From positions 62,001 to 126,000 of the forward strand of contig NZ_KQ948993.1 of NCBI RefSeq assembly GCF_001514265.1: a stretch of 64,000 nucleotides of DNA. Direction: 5' to 3'. Source of the DNA: Streptomyces resistomycificus (GTDB lineage: Bacteria; Actinomycetota; Actinomycetes; Streptomycetales; Streptomycetaceae). The position numbers were made by a program, and so were the translations under genes. Of the stretch, positions 55,433 through 64,000 are shown piece by piece. Within the stretch, counting starts at the first letter, position 1. Each line of letters opens with the position of its first letter. The notes under the pieces were generated by a model. The model worked only from the letters and a program-made list of their open reading frames with translations, did not search any database and was not told the origin of the DNA.

Positions 55433-56176
55433 CTACCGGCTGAAGACCTCGAACGCGACCGCCGGTCTGCCGCCGAACCGCTCCCCCGTCGCCTCGGCGT
55501 TGCCCCTCAGGAACGTCCGCGCGTACGTCTCCGGGTCCTCGTCGGTCAGCGCCTCGATGTAGGTGCGGTGCTCGAGCAGCGAGTGCACCGCGCGTTCCAT
55601 CCCCGCTGTCGCGTCCACGGCGTGCGTGGGTGTGCCGGAGCCGGCCACGGCGACCCAGCGCACGCCGTTCCAGGGCTGAAGCCCCCGCTCCTGGAGTTCC
55701 GGGAAGATCCAGCGGTTTCCCGCGTCGGCCGCCGCGTCCAGCGTGGCGCGTCCCACGGCCACGTGGTCGGGGGTGTTCCAGGCGACGCCGCCCCAGGTGT
55801 CCCGGTGGTTGAGGGTGATCACCAGCTCGGGCCGGTGTCTGCGGATCGCGGCGGCGATGTCGCGGCGCAGGGCGGTGCCGTACTCGACGGTCCCGTCCCG
55901 GTGGTCGAGGAACTCCACCGCCGACACGCCCACCACGGCCGCGCTGGCCCGCTGCTCCTGCTCGCGCAGCGGGCCGCACCTGGCGGGCTCCAGGGTGTCG
56001 ATGCCCGCCTCGCCGCGGGTGGCGAGGACGTAGCCGACCTCACGGCCGGCGTCGGTCCAGGCGGCGATCGCCGCCGAGCAGCCGTACTCGAGGTCGTCCG
56101 GGTGCGCCACGACCGCCAGCGCGCGCTGCCAGTCGTCGGGCATGGGCTGGAGCTGAGTGGTCTTCGGCTCGGTCAT
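55433..56176 (-). CDS. PIG-L/LmbE-family deacetylase
   Basis: A 247-residue zinc deacetylase: LAVVAHPDDLEYGCSAAIAA (AHPDD zinc motif), VGYVLATRGEAG, FLDHRDGTVEYG, LVITLNHRDTWGGVAWNTPD and HVAVGRATLDAA with the second His. Members act on GlcNAc-inositol (mycothiol synthesis), mycothiol conjugates or antibiotics. This copy is not next to other mycothiol genes, so its substrate is open. Confidence 0.9.
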   Translation of the reverse strand: MTEPKTTQLQPMPDDWQRALAVVAHPDDLEYGCSAAIAAWTDAGREVGYVLATRGEAGIDTLEPARCGPLREQEQRASAAVVGVSAVEFLDHRDGTVEYGTALRRDIAAAIRRHRPELVITLNHRDTWGGVAWNTPDHVAVGRATLDAAADAGNRWIFPELQERGLQPWNGVRWVAVAGSGTPTHAVDATAGMERAVHSLLEHRTYIEALTDEDPETYARTFLRGNAEATGERFGGRPAVAFEVFSR

Positions 56177-56216
56177 GGCCGCAGACTAGACCGAGCCGAC
56201 GACACTCGCCTGGGGC

Positions 56217-57518
56217 TCACGCCTCGTCGCGGGTCAGTGCCAGCAGCCGGTCCAGGACCCGCGGGCCGCCCGCGCGCACGCCGTCGTGTTCGAACTCGTC
56301 CGTGACCCAGGTGCGCAGCCCCCGGATCGCGCGGGCCGTCGCCAGGGAGTGGGCGGTGTCGACGTACATGTCGTCGTGGTAGACGGCCGCGGCGACCGGC
56401 ACCTCGTTGGCGGCGAGGCGGGCGGGGTCGTACAGCGGGGTCCAGTCGGTGCGGGCGGCGAGGAGTTCGGCGGTCTCGCGCAGGGGCCGCAGTGCCGGGT
56501 CGCAGTCGAACATCCAGGGGTGGACCGACTCGCCGGTGAACAGCAGCGGTCCGTCGCCCGCGAGCGCCTTGGCCGCGTCGAACTGCGGGAACTCGGCCCG
56601 GACACGTTCGGCCGACCAGGCGGTGGGGCGCGAGTCCTGGCCGTAGATCGCCTCGTGGACGAGGGCGTACAGCGGATGGCTCGCGTACGACAGGAGGCTC
56701 TGGACCTCCTCCTGGAACGCGTCGGACAGGGCAGTGCCCTGCGGAGTGCGGACGAAGGCCTGTTCCAGGAGGAAGTGCAGCCGGTGGCTGCCCTCGCTGC
56801 CGCCGAGGAGGATGCCGAGGGACTGGAAGGCCTCCGCGGTGAGCCGGTAGCCGCCCGGGAGGACCGGTTCGTGCTGGAGGACGTACTCGGCGATCTGGCG
56901 GGCGCGGTCCACGTCCTGGGGGTAGCGCTCGTAGTGGGCGGTGACCTTGCGTTCGACGCGCGGGTAGGCGGCCCGGTAGACGTCGTCGGCGTGGGCGTCG
57001 AGCGAGGGCAGGCCGCCGGTGACGATCGCGGCGCTGAGCCCCTCGGGGGCGGTGGAGAGGTAGTTCACCGTGCAGAAGCCGCCGAAGCTCTGGCCGAGGA
57101 CGGTCCAGGGGGCGCCGCCGGTGACGGCCGGACGGATCGCCTCGCAGTCCCGGACGATCGCGTCGGCGCGGAAGCGGGCGAGGTGGTCGGCCTGCTCGGC
57201 GGGGCCGCCGCGCAGCGGGAGGGTCTGTCGGTTGGCCGGGGTGGAGTGGCCGGTGCCGCGCTGGTCCAGGAGCAGGACCCGGTACTCCTTCAGAGCACGG
57301 CCGAGCCAGGCCGGCTTGCCCACGAAGCGGTTCGCCCCGAAGCCGGGGCCGCCCTGGAGGTAGACCAGCCACGGCAGGTCCTGGCCGGCCTTGTCGCTCG
57401 CGACGACCTCACGGGCGTAGAGCTCGATGCTCTCCCCCGCCGGGTCGTCGTGGTCGAGGGGCACGGTGAAGCGGCGGTCGGTGAGGACGACGCCGGGCTG
57501 GCGGTAGGTGAGGGACAA
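56217..57518 (-). CDS. Alpha/beta hydrolase, prolyl aminopeptidase-like (S33)
   Basis: A 433-residue protein: PWLVYLQGGPGFGANRFVGK (oxyanion HGGPG-like motif), VLLLDQRGTGHSTPANRQTL (DQRGTGxS), WTVLGQSFGGFCTVNYLSTA (GQSFGG nucleophile Ser), and a C-terminal VAAAVYHDDMYVDTAHS region with acid residues. The TTG at 57518 has GGGAG 5 bases upstream; GTG 57566 would add 16 residues without a good ribosome site. Likely a cytoplasmic dipeptide/proline iminopeptidase. Confidence 0.85.
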   Translation of the reverse strand: MSLTYRQPGVVLTDRRFTVPLDHDDPAGESIELYAREVVASDKAGQDLPWLVYLQGGPGFGANRFVGKPAWLGRALKEYRVLLLDQRGTGHSTPANRQTLPLRGGPAEQADHLARFRADAIVRDCEAIRPAVTGGAPWTVLGQSFGGFCTVNYLSTAPEGLSAAIVTGGLPSLDAHADDVYRAAYPRVERKVTAHYERYPQDVDRARQIAEYVLQHEPVLPGGYRLTAEAFQSLGILLGGSEGSHRLHFLLEQAFVRTPQGTALSDAFQEEVQSLLSYASHPLYALVHEAIYGQDSRPTAWSAERVRAEFPQFDAAKALAGDGPLLFTGESVHPWMFDCDPALRPLRETAELLAARTDWTPLYDPARLAANEVPVAAAVYHDDMYVDTAHSLATARAIRGLRTWVTDEFEHDGVRAGGPRVLDRLLALTRDEA

Positions 57519-57619
57519 CAGGGCTCCCGGGACGGACGGACGGCTGGCCGCGACCCAGTTCAGCACATGTTCGTCCGGTCACCGACCCCCGCGATCACGA
57601 AATCGTACTGAACGTCGGG

Positions 57620-58645
57620 TCAGCGGGCCGACAGGGAGGAGCGGCGCACCACGAGTTCCGGCTGGAGCACGACCCGCCGGTGTTCGTGGCCCCGCGGTGA
57701 GGTGTCCTCCTCCGTCTCCTCCAGCAGGAGTTCGGCGGCCAGGGCGCCCATGGTGACCGCGGGCTGGCGGACCGAGGTGAGCGGGACGGCCGCGGCGGCG
57801 GCGAACTCGATGTCGTCGTAGCCGACGATGGCGAGTTCGTCGGGGACGTCGACCCCGGCCGCGTACATGGCCTGCAGGACGCCCAGGGCGAGCAGGTCGT
57901 TGGCGCAGAACACGGCGGTCGGGCGGTCGGCGAGGCCCAGCAGACGGGCGCCGGCGTCGCGTCCCGCCGCCACGTCGAGCCGCTCGGTGGGCAGCTCGCG
58001 CAGCGCTTCGGGGCCGAGCCCGGCCTCGGCGAGCGCGTTCAGGGCGCCGGTGCGGCGGTCGCGGACCTGGTTGAGGCCGGGCGGGCCGCTGACGTAGGCG
58101 ATGGAGCGGTGGCCGGCGTCGACGAGGTGGCGTACCGCCAGCGCGCCGCCCGCCACGTCGTCGACGGAGACGGAGCACTCGGTGGTGCCCTCGGCGACCC
58201 GGTCGACGAGGACGAAGGGGATGCCGTGCCGGCGGAAGGTCTCGATGTTGCGGCCGGTCGCGTCGGCGGGGGTGAGCAGGACGCCCCGCACCCGCTGCTC
58301 GGCGAAGAGCGAGAGGTACTCGGCCTCCTCCCCCGGGTTCTGGGCGCTGTTGCAGACCATCACGCCGAGGCCGGCCTCGCGCGCCGCGCGCTCGGCGCCG
58401 CGTGCGACGTCGACGAAGAAGGGGTTGCCCATGTCGAGGACGAGCAGGCCCATGATCCGGCTGCGGCCGGCGCGCAGCTGGCGCGCGGACTCACTGCGCA
58501 CGTAGCCGAGCCGGTCTATCGCCGACAGCACCCGCGCGCGGGTCTCGGTGGCGACGGTGTCCGGACGGTTGATGACGTTCGAGACGGTGCCGACCGAGAC
58601 TCCGGCGGCACGGGCGACGTCCTTTATACCCACCGACTGGGCCAT
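57620..58645 (-). CDS. LacI-family regulator of the rhamnose-type cluster
   Basis: A 341-residue protein: IKDVARAAGVSVGTVSNVIN is the helix-turn-helix and hinge start, RSRIMGLLVLDMGNPFFVDV begins the periplasmic-binding-like domain, and VFCANDLLALGVLQAMYAAG and LAIVGYDDIEFAAAAAVPLT are typical sugar-binding parts. It lies last in the leftward rha cluster after a hairpin and is probably its repressor. Confidence 0.92.
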   Translation of the reverse strand: MAQSVGIKDVARAAGVSVGTVSNVINRPDTVATETRARVLSAIDRLGYVRSESARQLRAGRSRIMGLLVLDMGNPFFVDVARGAERAAREAGLGVMVCNSAQNPGEEAEYLSLFAEQRVRGVLLTPADATGRNIETFRRHGIPFVLVDRVAEGTTECSVSVDDVAGGALAVRHLVDAGHRSIAYVSGPPGLNQVRDRRTGALNALAEAGLGPEALRELPTERLDVAAGRDAGARLLGLADRPTAVFCANDLLALGVLQAMYAAGVDVPDELAIVGYDDIEFAAAAAVPLTSVRQPAVTMGALAAELLLEETEEDTSPRGHEHRRVVLQPELVVRRSSLSAR

Positions 58646-58676
58646 CGGGCGGGGACCTCCAGAGAGATGAGGAGCG

Positions 58677-58722
58677 GCGGGTGCGCGTTCACACTACCTT
58701 CGTGGTTGTCACGCACCCGCCA
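58677..58722 (-). terminator. Hairpin between BNR enzyme gene and lacI
   Basis: GGCGGGTGCG and CGCACCCGCC pair over 10 bp around a 26-base spacer. It is positioned 42 bases after the stop of the secreted enzyme. It may end the rha transcript; the loop region could also hold a LacI-type operator. Confidence 0.55.
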
Positions 58723-58763
58723 CTGCCGCGTCGGTCACGGTTTCCCGGTCCCGACGGTGGTGA

Positions 58764-60194
58764 TCAGGCGGGCAGGCTGAAGTTGACCGAGCGGAGCGCC
58801 GAGGGCGTCGTGCCGCTGGACTTCTCCTGGTACATGACCGACAGGAAGTGGTCGGCACCGATCCGTGACTCGTCGAACACGACCTCGCCGAAGGCGTTCA
58901 GCCCGGCGCCGACGCCGTCGTACAGCATCGTCCAGTCGGTGTACCCCGAGGCCGCGGAAGCGCCGGCGATCCGGAGGAAGGGGAAGATCGCGTAGGCGTT
59001 GTCGTACTTGTCGAGGAACAGCTTGGTGCGCTGGCTGGAGTTCAGCGGTACCGGTATCTCGGTCTTCTGCCAGGCACCGGAGGCGTTCTTGCGGACGTGG
59101 AAGGCACGGCCGTTGGCGGTGCGGTTGGTGACGTAGTTCGTCGTGCACTGCCCGAAACGGCCGGGGACGTAGCTGATGATGGCGTGGGGGCGTCCCGCCG
59201 AGTCGGTCCACTGGCTCTCCTGGTTCATCAGGGAGTGGTCCGGGTTCAGCGCGTCGATCACCAGCCCGCTGTCGGTGACGGCCACCTTGTCGGAGCTTCC
59301 GGTGGTGCCGACGACGGAGCCCGCGTTGTTGCGCCAGGTGCGGCCTCGGTCGTCCGAGTAGACGTAGCCGGTGTCGTGGTTGGTGATGCCGCCGCCGTTG
59401 CACATCACGGCGCCGTTCTGCTCGCGCCAGGTGAAGAAGGAGTGCAGGCGCCCGTTCTTGTCGTAGTCGATGCCGTGCAGGTACATGTTGCGGGCCGTCG
59501 AGGAGCCGTGCTCGCTGGTGTAGGTGCCGGTGGAGCTGCTCCACTCGCCGAGGTTGGTCCAGGACGTGCCGTCGTACTCGGCGAGGGCGTTGCGGCCGTT
59601 GCCGGAGATGGCGACGCGGTAGCTCAGCTGGAGCTTGCCCTCGGGCGTCGATACGAACTGCGGGTAGGTGAACTGCGAGGTGAGGGCGAGGCCGTCGAGG
59701 GTGGACTGGGGAGCACCGAAGCGGCTCGTGGTCCAGCTCAGTCCGCCGGGGTTGTCCATGAGGCCGGCCACCGACTTGACGTAGGTGAAACCGTCGCTGT
59801 GGGAGTCCATGTTGAGGTGCAGCCGGCCGTCGACCTTGGAGATGCCCATGGAGATGACATTGTGGGAGTCGTCGTACCGGAGGGTGTGACCGACCTTGAC
59901 GGTGGACCAGGTGTTCGAACCGAACACGCGGCGGCCGACGACGGCGTTGCGGTCGGCGGTGTACCAGACGGCGTACTGATAGCCCTTGTAGGTCAGCATC
60001 GCGTTCTTCTGGAACGCGTTGTTGTTGACCAGGCCGTTGTACGACACGAAGAAGAGGGCCTGGGTGTCGAGCGTGGTGGTACCGGTCAGCGTGACCGCGG
60101 GCCCCGGGTCGGCGGCACGGGCGGTGGACGCGCCGAGGACGGGGGTCACCACGGCGCCGGCGAGGGCGGCACCGAGCAGCGTACGTCTCTTCAT
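58764..60194 (-). CDS. Secreted BNR_4-type polysaccharide enzyme
   Basis: A 476-residue protein. The Tat-like signal MKRRTLLGAALAGAVVTPVL is cleaved near ARA. The mature propeller fold matches BNR_4 proteins: GLVNNNAFQKNAMLTYKGYQ, YAVWYTADRNAVVGRRVFGS, DDSHNVISMGISKVDGRLHL, NMDSHSDGFTYVKSVAG, FTWREQNGAVMCNGGG, and TGYVYSDDRGRTWRNNAG (Asp box). Relatives include ulvan and other rhamnose-polysaccharide lyases. With a rhamnose mutarotase and ABC transporter upstream, a role in releasing rhamnose from polysaccharide is likely. GGAG precedes the ATG. Confidence 0.87.
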   Translation of the reverse strand: MKRRTLLGAALAGAVVTPVLGASTARAADPGPAVTLTGTTTLDTQALFFVSYNGLVNNNAFQKNAMLTYKGYQYAVWYTADRNAVVGRRVFGSNTWSTVKVGHTLRYDDSHNVISMGISKVDGRLHLNMDSHSDGFTYVKSVAGLMDNPGGLSWTTSRFGAPQSTLDGLALTSQFTYPQFVSTPEGKLQLSYRVAISGNGRNALAEYDGTSWTNLGEWSSSTGTYTSEHGSSTARNMYLHGIDYDKNGRLHSFFTWREQNGAVMCNGGGITNHDTGYVYSDDRGRTWRNNAGSVVGTTGSSDKVAVTDSGLVIDALNPDHSLMNQESQWTDSAGRPHAIISYVPGRFGQCTTNYVTNRTANGRAFHVRKNASGAWQKTEIPVPLNSSQRTKLFLDKYDNAYAIFPFLRIAGASAASGYTDWTMLYDGVGAGLNAFGEVVFDESRIGADHFLSVMYQEKSSGTTPSALRSVNFSLPA

Positions 60195-60267
60195 CTCGGG
60201 GACTCCATTGTCGAGCGAGGTGTGGGTACGGGGAGGGGGTCTGGCGACGGGGATGTGTAACACGGTC

Positions 60268-60588
60268 TCAGGCGAGGTGGAACACCTCGGTGAGGGGCTT
60301 CATGGCCTCGTCGGGCCGGGCGCCGTCGAGGGACTCGAAGAACGGCGCCATCTCCTTCTGCCAGCGGGCGTTGACCTCGGCGGCCTCCATGCCGGCCAGT
60401 GCGGCCTGGAAGTCCTCGGTCTCCAGGTAGCCGACGAGCAGGCCGTCGTCACGCAGGAAGAGGGAGTAGTTGTGCCAGCCGGTGGCCGAGAGAGCTTCGA
60501 GCATCTCCGGCCACACGGCGGCGTGCCGCTCGCGGTACTCGTCGATCCGGTCCTGTCGGACTTTGAGCAGGAAACAGACGCGCTGCAT
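60268..60588 (-). CDS. rhaM: L-rhamnose mutarotase
   Basis: A 106-residue dimeric ferredoxin-like protein: MQRVCFLLKVRQDRIDEYRE, RHAAVWPEMLEALSATGWHN (catalytic His), YSLFLRDDGLLVGYLETEDF, and ARWQKEMAPFFESLDG. It interconverts alpha and beta L-rhamnose before phosphorylation. It lies between the sugar-binding lipoprotein and the BNR enzyme in the rha cluster, all leftward. Confidence 0.93.
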   Translation of the reverse strand: MQRVCFLLKVRQDRIDEYRERHAAVWPEMLEALSATGWHNYSLFLRDDGLLVGYLETEDFQAALAGMEAAEVNARWQKEMAPFFESLDGARPDEAMKPLTEVFHLA

Positions 60589-60629
60589 GAGGTACCGCTC
60601 CTTAGCGGGGTGTTGAAGGGGACTGACGA

Positions 60630-61712
60630 CTAGAAGTCGAACTGGTCGATGTTGTCCTTGGTGAAGACGGTCGGCTTGCCGAGGCTGATCACGCCGTCCT
60701 TGCCGATGGTGAACTCGCCCATGTCACCGGCGGTGAAGGTCTCGCCCTCCTTGCCGGTGATCTGGCCGGAGACCAGCGCCACCGAAGTGCGGGCGGCCAG
60801 CTCGCCGAGCTTCGCCGGGTCCCACAGCTCGAAGCCCTCGACAGTGCCGTTCTTGACGTACTTGCGCATGTCGTTCGGGGTGCCGAGGCCGGTCAGCTTG
60901 ACCTTGCCCTTGTACTTGGAGCCCGACAGGTACTGGGCGGCCGCCTTGATGCCGACCGTGGTCGGGGAGATGATCCCCTTCAGGTTCGGGTACTCCTGGA
61001 GCAGGCCCTGGGTCTGCTGGAAGGACTTCTGGGCGTCGTCGTCACCGTAGGCGACCTTGACGAGCTTGATGTCCTTGTACTTCGGGTCCTTGAGCTCGTC
61101 CTTCATGAAGTCGATCCAGATGTTCTGGTTCGTCGCGGTCTGCGCGGCCGACAAGATCGCGATCTCGCCCTTGTAGCCGATCTGCTCGGCGAGCAGCTGG
61201 ACCTCGGTGCGGCCCAGGTCCTCGGCGCTGGCCTGCGAGACGAAGGCGTTACGGCACTCCGGCTTGGTGTCGGAGTCGTAGGTGACGACCTTGATGTCGT
61301 TGCTCATGGCCTGCTTGAGCGCGGTGCACAGGGCGCCCGGGTCCTGCGCGGAGACGGCCATCGCGTCGACCTGCTGCTGGGTGAGCGTGTTGACGTAGGA
61401 GACCTGGCCGGAGGTGTCCGTGGCGCTGGACGGGCCGACCTCCTTGTAGCTGGAGCCCAGCTCCTTCAGGGCCGCCTCGCCGCCCTTGTCGGCGGAGGTG
61501 AAGTACGGGTTGTTGACCTGCTTGGGCAGGAAGCCGACGGTCAGGCCCTTCTTCAGTTCGGCGTTCGGGTCGGCCTTGCCGGTGGCGCTCGCCGAGGCCG
61601 TGTCGCTCTTGACGTCCTCCTTGGTGGTGCCACCACAGGCGGTGGCGGCGAGGGCGAAGGAGGTGACGGCGGCGAGGGCCGCACAGGAGCGGCGGAGGGT
61701 TGACTTGCGCAT
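60630..61712 (-). CDS. rhaS: Rhamnose ABC transporter substrate-binding lipoprotein
   Basis: A 360-residue protein. The signal peptide ends in ALAATACGGTTKED (lipobox Cys). The periplasmic-binding fold of the ribose/rhamnose class follows: LTVGFLPKQVNNPYFTSADK, AVSAQDPGALCTALKQAMSN, DIKVVTYDSDTKPECRNAFV, NQNIWIDFMKDELKDPKYKD and LKGIISPTTVGIKAAAQYLS. It feeds the RhaP/RhaQ permeases encoded upstream. AAAGGA precedes the ATG. Confidence 0.92.
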   Translation of the reverse strand: MRKSTLRRSCAALAAVTSFALAATACGGTTKEDVKSDTASASATGKADPNAELKKGLTVGFLPKQVNNPYFTSADKGGEAALKELGSSYKEVGPSSATDTSGQVSYVNTLTQQQVDAMAVSAQDPGALCTALKQAMSNDIKVVTYDSDTKPECRNAFVSQASAEDLGRTEVQLLAEQIGYKGEIAILSAAQTATNQNIWIDFMKDELKDPKYKDIKLVKVAYGDDDAQKSFQQTQGLLQEYPNLKGIISPTTVGIKAAAQYLSGSKYKGKVKLTGLGTPNDMRKYVKNGTVEGFELWDPAKLGELAARTSVALVSGQITGKEGETFTAGDMGEFTIGKDGVISLGKPTVFTKDNIDQFDF

Positions 61713-61780
61713 GAGGGTTCCTTTGTTACCGAGGGACGGGCAGGTGAGCGTGTGCGAGGTCGGCGGTGGGGGCCAGCCGT

Positions 61781-62812
61781 TCAGGAGACTGGAGTGGGCG
61801 CCTTTGGTACCGGCGCTGAGGCAGCTCTACGGCCGGCCCTCGCGACGGAGATCTGGCGTGCGACCCGGGGGCCGAGCACGGAGAGGACGAGCAGGACGCC
61901 GGTGACGACGATCTGCGACTGGGCGGAGACGTCCTGGAGGCTCATCACGTTCTGCAGCGCGCCGAGCAGGAAGACTCCCGCGATCGCGCCGCCGAGCGTG
62001 CCCTTGCCGCCGTCGAAGTCGATGCCACCGAGCAACACGGCCGCGACGACCGAGAGTTCGAGTCCCGTCGCGTTGTCGAAGCGGGCACTGGCGTAGTGCA
62101 GGGCCCAGAAGACGCCGGTGAGGGAGGCCATCAGGCCGGTCACCGTGAACAGGACCAGCTTCTGCCGCTTGACGCGGATGCCGGAGAAGCGCGCGGCCTC
62201 CTCGCTGGCGCCGATCGCGTAGAGGGAGCGCCCGAAGGGGGTGAGGTGCAGGGCGACCACGGCGATGACGAGCAGCACCAGGAAGGGGAGGAAGGCCTGC
62301 GGGACGAAGCTCTCGCCGATCCGGCCGGCCGCGAAGTCCAGGTACTGCGTGGGGAAGTCGGTCACCGCGTCGGAGCCGAGCACGATCTGTGCGATGCCCC
62401 GGTAGGCGGCGAGGGTACCGATGGTGACGGCGAGGGAGGACAGGCCGAGCCGGGTGACCAGCAGGCCGTTGATCAGTCCGCAGACCACGCCGAGGAGCAG
62501 GCAGATCGGGATGATCGCCTCGATGGTCATGCCCTGGTTCCACAGGGCGCCCATCACCGCGCCGGACAGACCGGCGGTGGAGGCGACCGACAGGTCGATC
62601 TCGCCGGCGACCACGAGCAGCGTCATCGGGAGGGCGATCAGCGCGATCGGCAGGGTGTTGCCGATGAGGAAGGACAGGTTGAGCGCGTTCCCGAAGCCGT
62701 CGACGGTGGTGAAGGACAGCAGGAGCACGACGATCAGGAGCGCGCCGACGGCTGAATCCCACCTTTTCAAGGCGGACCCGCGACTCGCGCGTGACAGGGT
62801 GGAGTCAGCCAT
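61781..62812 (-). CDS. rhaQ: Rhamnose ABC transporter permease
   Basis: A 343-residue protein with about ten membrane segments of the BPD_transp_2 family: TLLVVAGEIDLSVASTAGLS (the EIDLS signature), TRLGLSSLAVTIGTLAAYRG, YAIGASEEAARFSGIRVKRQ (EAA-like loop), and GGIDFDGGKGTLGGAIAGVF. It overlaps the other permease gene by 8 bases. It forms a heterodimer with RhaP in the membrane. Confidence 0.92.
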   Translation of the reverse strand: MADSTLSRASRGSALKRWDSAVGALLIVVLLLSFTTVDGFGNALNLSFLIGNTLPIALIALPMTLLVVAGEIDLSVASTAGLSGAVMGALWNQGMTIEAIIPICLLLGVVCGLINGLLVTRLGLSSLAVTIGTLAAYRGIAQIVLGSDAVTDFPTQYLDFAAGRIGESFVPQAFLPFLVLLVIAVVALHLTPFGRSLYAIGASEEAARFSGIRVKRQKLVLFTVTGLMASLTGVFWALHYASARFDNATGLELSVVAAVLLGGIDFDGGKGTLGGAIAGVFLLGALQNVMSLQDVSAQSQIVVTGVLLVLSVLGPRVARQISVARAGRRAASAPVPKAPTPVS

Positions 62813-63845
62813 GGCGGGCGTTCCTCTTCTTCAGAGCGGCCGCCACCCGCAGCGCGACCACACGGTCCACGGCGATGGCGAGGATGAGCAGGATGCCGTT
62901 GATCGCGAGTACCCAGACCGAGCTGACGCCGAGGGCGGGCAGCACGCTGTTGATGGAGGTCAGCAGCAAGGCGCCCAGGGCCGCCCCGTAGACGCTGCCG
63001 GATCCGCCGGTGAAGACGACGCCGCCGACCACGACCGCGCTGACGACGGTCAGTTCGTAGCCGTTGCCCGTGCCGGAGTCGACGTTCCCGAACCGGGCCA
63101 GGTACAGCGCACCCGCGAGTCCGGCGAGGGCGCCGCAGAAGGTGTACGCGACCAGGATCCGCTTGCGCACCGGGATACCGGCGAGACGGGCGGCCTCCGG
63201 GTTGGAGCCGAGCGCGTACAGCTCGCGGCCGCTGCCGAAGTGCTTGAGGTAGTACGCCGTCGCCACCAGCACCACCAGGGCGATCAGCGCCAGGTACGGC
63301 ACGGCGGACAGTCCGCCGGAGCCGAAGTCCACGAAGCCGTCGGGCAGGTCGGCCGCGGTGATCTGCCGGGAGCCGACCCAGATCGAGTCGATGCCCCGGA
63401 TGATGTAGAGCGTGCCGAGGGTCACGACTAGCGCGGGCACCTGGCCGAGGCTCACGAGAAGGCCGTTGAGCAGGCCGAAGCCGATGCCCAGAAGGACCGC
63501 CAGGGCCACGGCCACGACCGGGTTCCCGCCGCCCTGGAGATACGTACCGGCGGCGAAGGCGCTGATGCCGAGGGTGGAGCCGACCGACAGGTCGACGTTC
63601 CGCGTGATCACGACCAGCGACTGGCCGACGGCGACCAGCACCAGGATGGTCGCGTTGAGCAGCAGGTCCTTGATGCCCTGCTCGGTCAGGAACTCGCTGT
63701 TGCCCAGCTGGGTGACGACGATCATCACCAGGAAGACGGCCAGGATGGCGAGTTCACGCATCTTGAAGACGCGGTCCACCAGCCGGGTGCCACTGGACTT
63801 GGGCACCTCGGCGACGGGGGTGTTCTGAGGGGTGGTCACCGTCAT
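62805..63845 (-). CDS. rhaP: Rhamnose ABC transporter permease
   Basis: A 346-residue permease: VVITRNVDLSVGSTLGISAF, SLGQVPALVVTLGTLYIIRG, YALGSNPEAARLAGIPVRKR (EAA loop), GGVVFTGGSGSVYGAALGAL. It has ten predicted membrane segments. Its ATG overlaps the ATPase stop by 4 bases (ATGA), and its 3' end overlaps rhaQ, which shows tight coupling of the transporter genes. Confidence 0.92.
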   Translation of the reverse strand: MTVTTPQNTPVAEVPKSSGTRLVDRVFKMRELAILAVFLVMIVVTQLGNSEFLTEQGIKDLLLNATILVLVAVGQSLVVITRNVDLSVGSTLGISAFAAGTYLQGGGNPVVAVALAVLLGIGFGLLNGLLVSLGQVPALVVTLGTLYIIRGIDSIWVGSRQITAADLPDGFVDFGSGGLSAVPYLALIALVVLVATAYYLKHFGSGRELYALGSNPEAARLAGIPVRKRILVAYTFCGALAGLAGALYLARFGNVDSGTGNGYELTVVSAVVVGGVVFTGGSGSVYGAALGALLLTSINSVLPALGVSSVWVLAINGILLILAIAVDRVVALRVAAALKKRNARHG

Positions 63846-64000
63846 GCGGCGGCCCTCCCGGTGGCTGCGGCCATCACGGATTCCTCGGTGGCTTCGGAGC
63901 GAGGGATCTCGGCGGTGAGCCGGCCCTCGTGCATCACGAGCACGCGGTCGGCCATACCGAGGATCTCGGGCAGGTCGGAGGAGATCATCAGCACGGCCAC
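63842..64000 (-). CDS. rhaT: Rhamnose ABC transporter ATPase, C-terminal end (start beyond window)
   Basis: 52 residues are visible at the right edge: VAVLMISSDLPEILGMADRV and LVMHEGRLTAEIPRSEA. This is the end of the second ABC domain of an RbsA-like ATPase: the switch region is SSDLPEILGMADRV in place of H-loop SSEL/ExL, and VMHEGR is the following strand. The frame is open to the window edge and its stop overlaps the rhaP ATG. It belongs to the rhaT-rhaP-rhaQ-rhaS operon. Confidence 0.9.
   Translation of the reverse strand: MAVLMISSDLPEILGMADRVLVMHEGRLTAEIPRSEATEESVMAAATGRAAA

Overview
The window is very GC-rich, genes sit close together on both strands, start codons are often GTG, and purine-rich Shine-Dalgarno sequences precede most starts. 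Together with a complete conservon (cvnA-E), a sigma-like/ricin membrane protein, several P450s, DUF742, DUF4235 and mycothiol-type biochemistry, this points to a Streptomyces chromosome. No rRNA, tRNA, CRISPR array, phage module or insertion sequence was recognised. The content looks like a mixed arm or accessory region: catabolism, stress, regulators, P450s and a few decayed genes.

Layout. 1-11.4 kb: a left-truncated sigma-like/zinc-finger/ricin protein; a divergent AraC regulator and PhyH dioxygenase; an aldo/keto reductase with a frameshift; a flavoprotein; a TetR gene divergent from a DUF1348 gene with two perfect operators between them; an orphan [3Fe-4S] ferredoxin; a LysE-like exporter; an F420-type nitroreductase; a cation diffusion facilitator; and a GST/DUF4235 pair. 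11.4-16.7 kb: a TetR remnant, then a complete conservon whose P450 lacks the usual K-helix arginine. 16.7-25.2 kb: a self-regulated DUF1304-TetR pair, a lipoprotein, a GlxA-type AraC regulator with a divergent quinone-type reductase, an ADH-ALDH operon facing a MarR gene with twin operators, a STAS protein and a PRPP synthetase. 25.4-34.6 kb: a Tet(M)/OtrA-type GTPase, a P450, DUF4230, VanZ, SDR, PHP, HAD and FUSC proteins.

34.6-35.8 kb is an unusual stretch: a candidate structured RNA with its own terminator-like hairpin, a decayed ricin-lectin gene, and a frameshifted small gene overlapping another small gene. 35.8-45.6 kb: an epimerase, an APH-like kinase, a self-sufficient CYP102-type P450-reductase fusion divergent from a PAS-LuxR regulator, a repeat-bearing hairpin, DUF3626, a FusB-type protein and an erythromycin-esterase-like protein. 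45.8-57.6 kb: a second FUSC protein, a lactonase, an iron-box-controlled DUF2470 protein, a TetR gene divergent from a stand-alone CYP102 P450, a pentapeptide-repeat protein, an ECF41-type sigma factor, a PIG-L deacetylase and an S33 peptidase. 57.6-64 kb is a rhamnose-type uptake cluster: the ABC genes rhaT (cut by the window edge), rhaP, rhaQ and rhaS, then the mutarotase, a secreted BNR-repeat enzyme and a LacI regulator.

The strongest candidates for something under-described are the structured RNA at 34.63-34.79 kb, the repeat and palindrome elements at 30.53 and 42.55 kb, the iterated motif upstream of the conservon, and the sigma-like/ricin fusion. No wholly new multi-gene system could be established from sequence reading alone.
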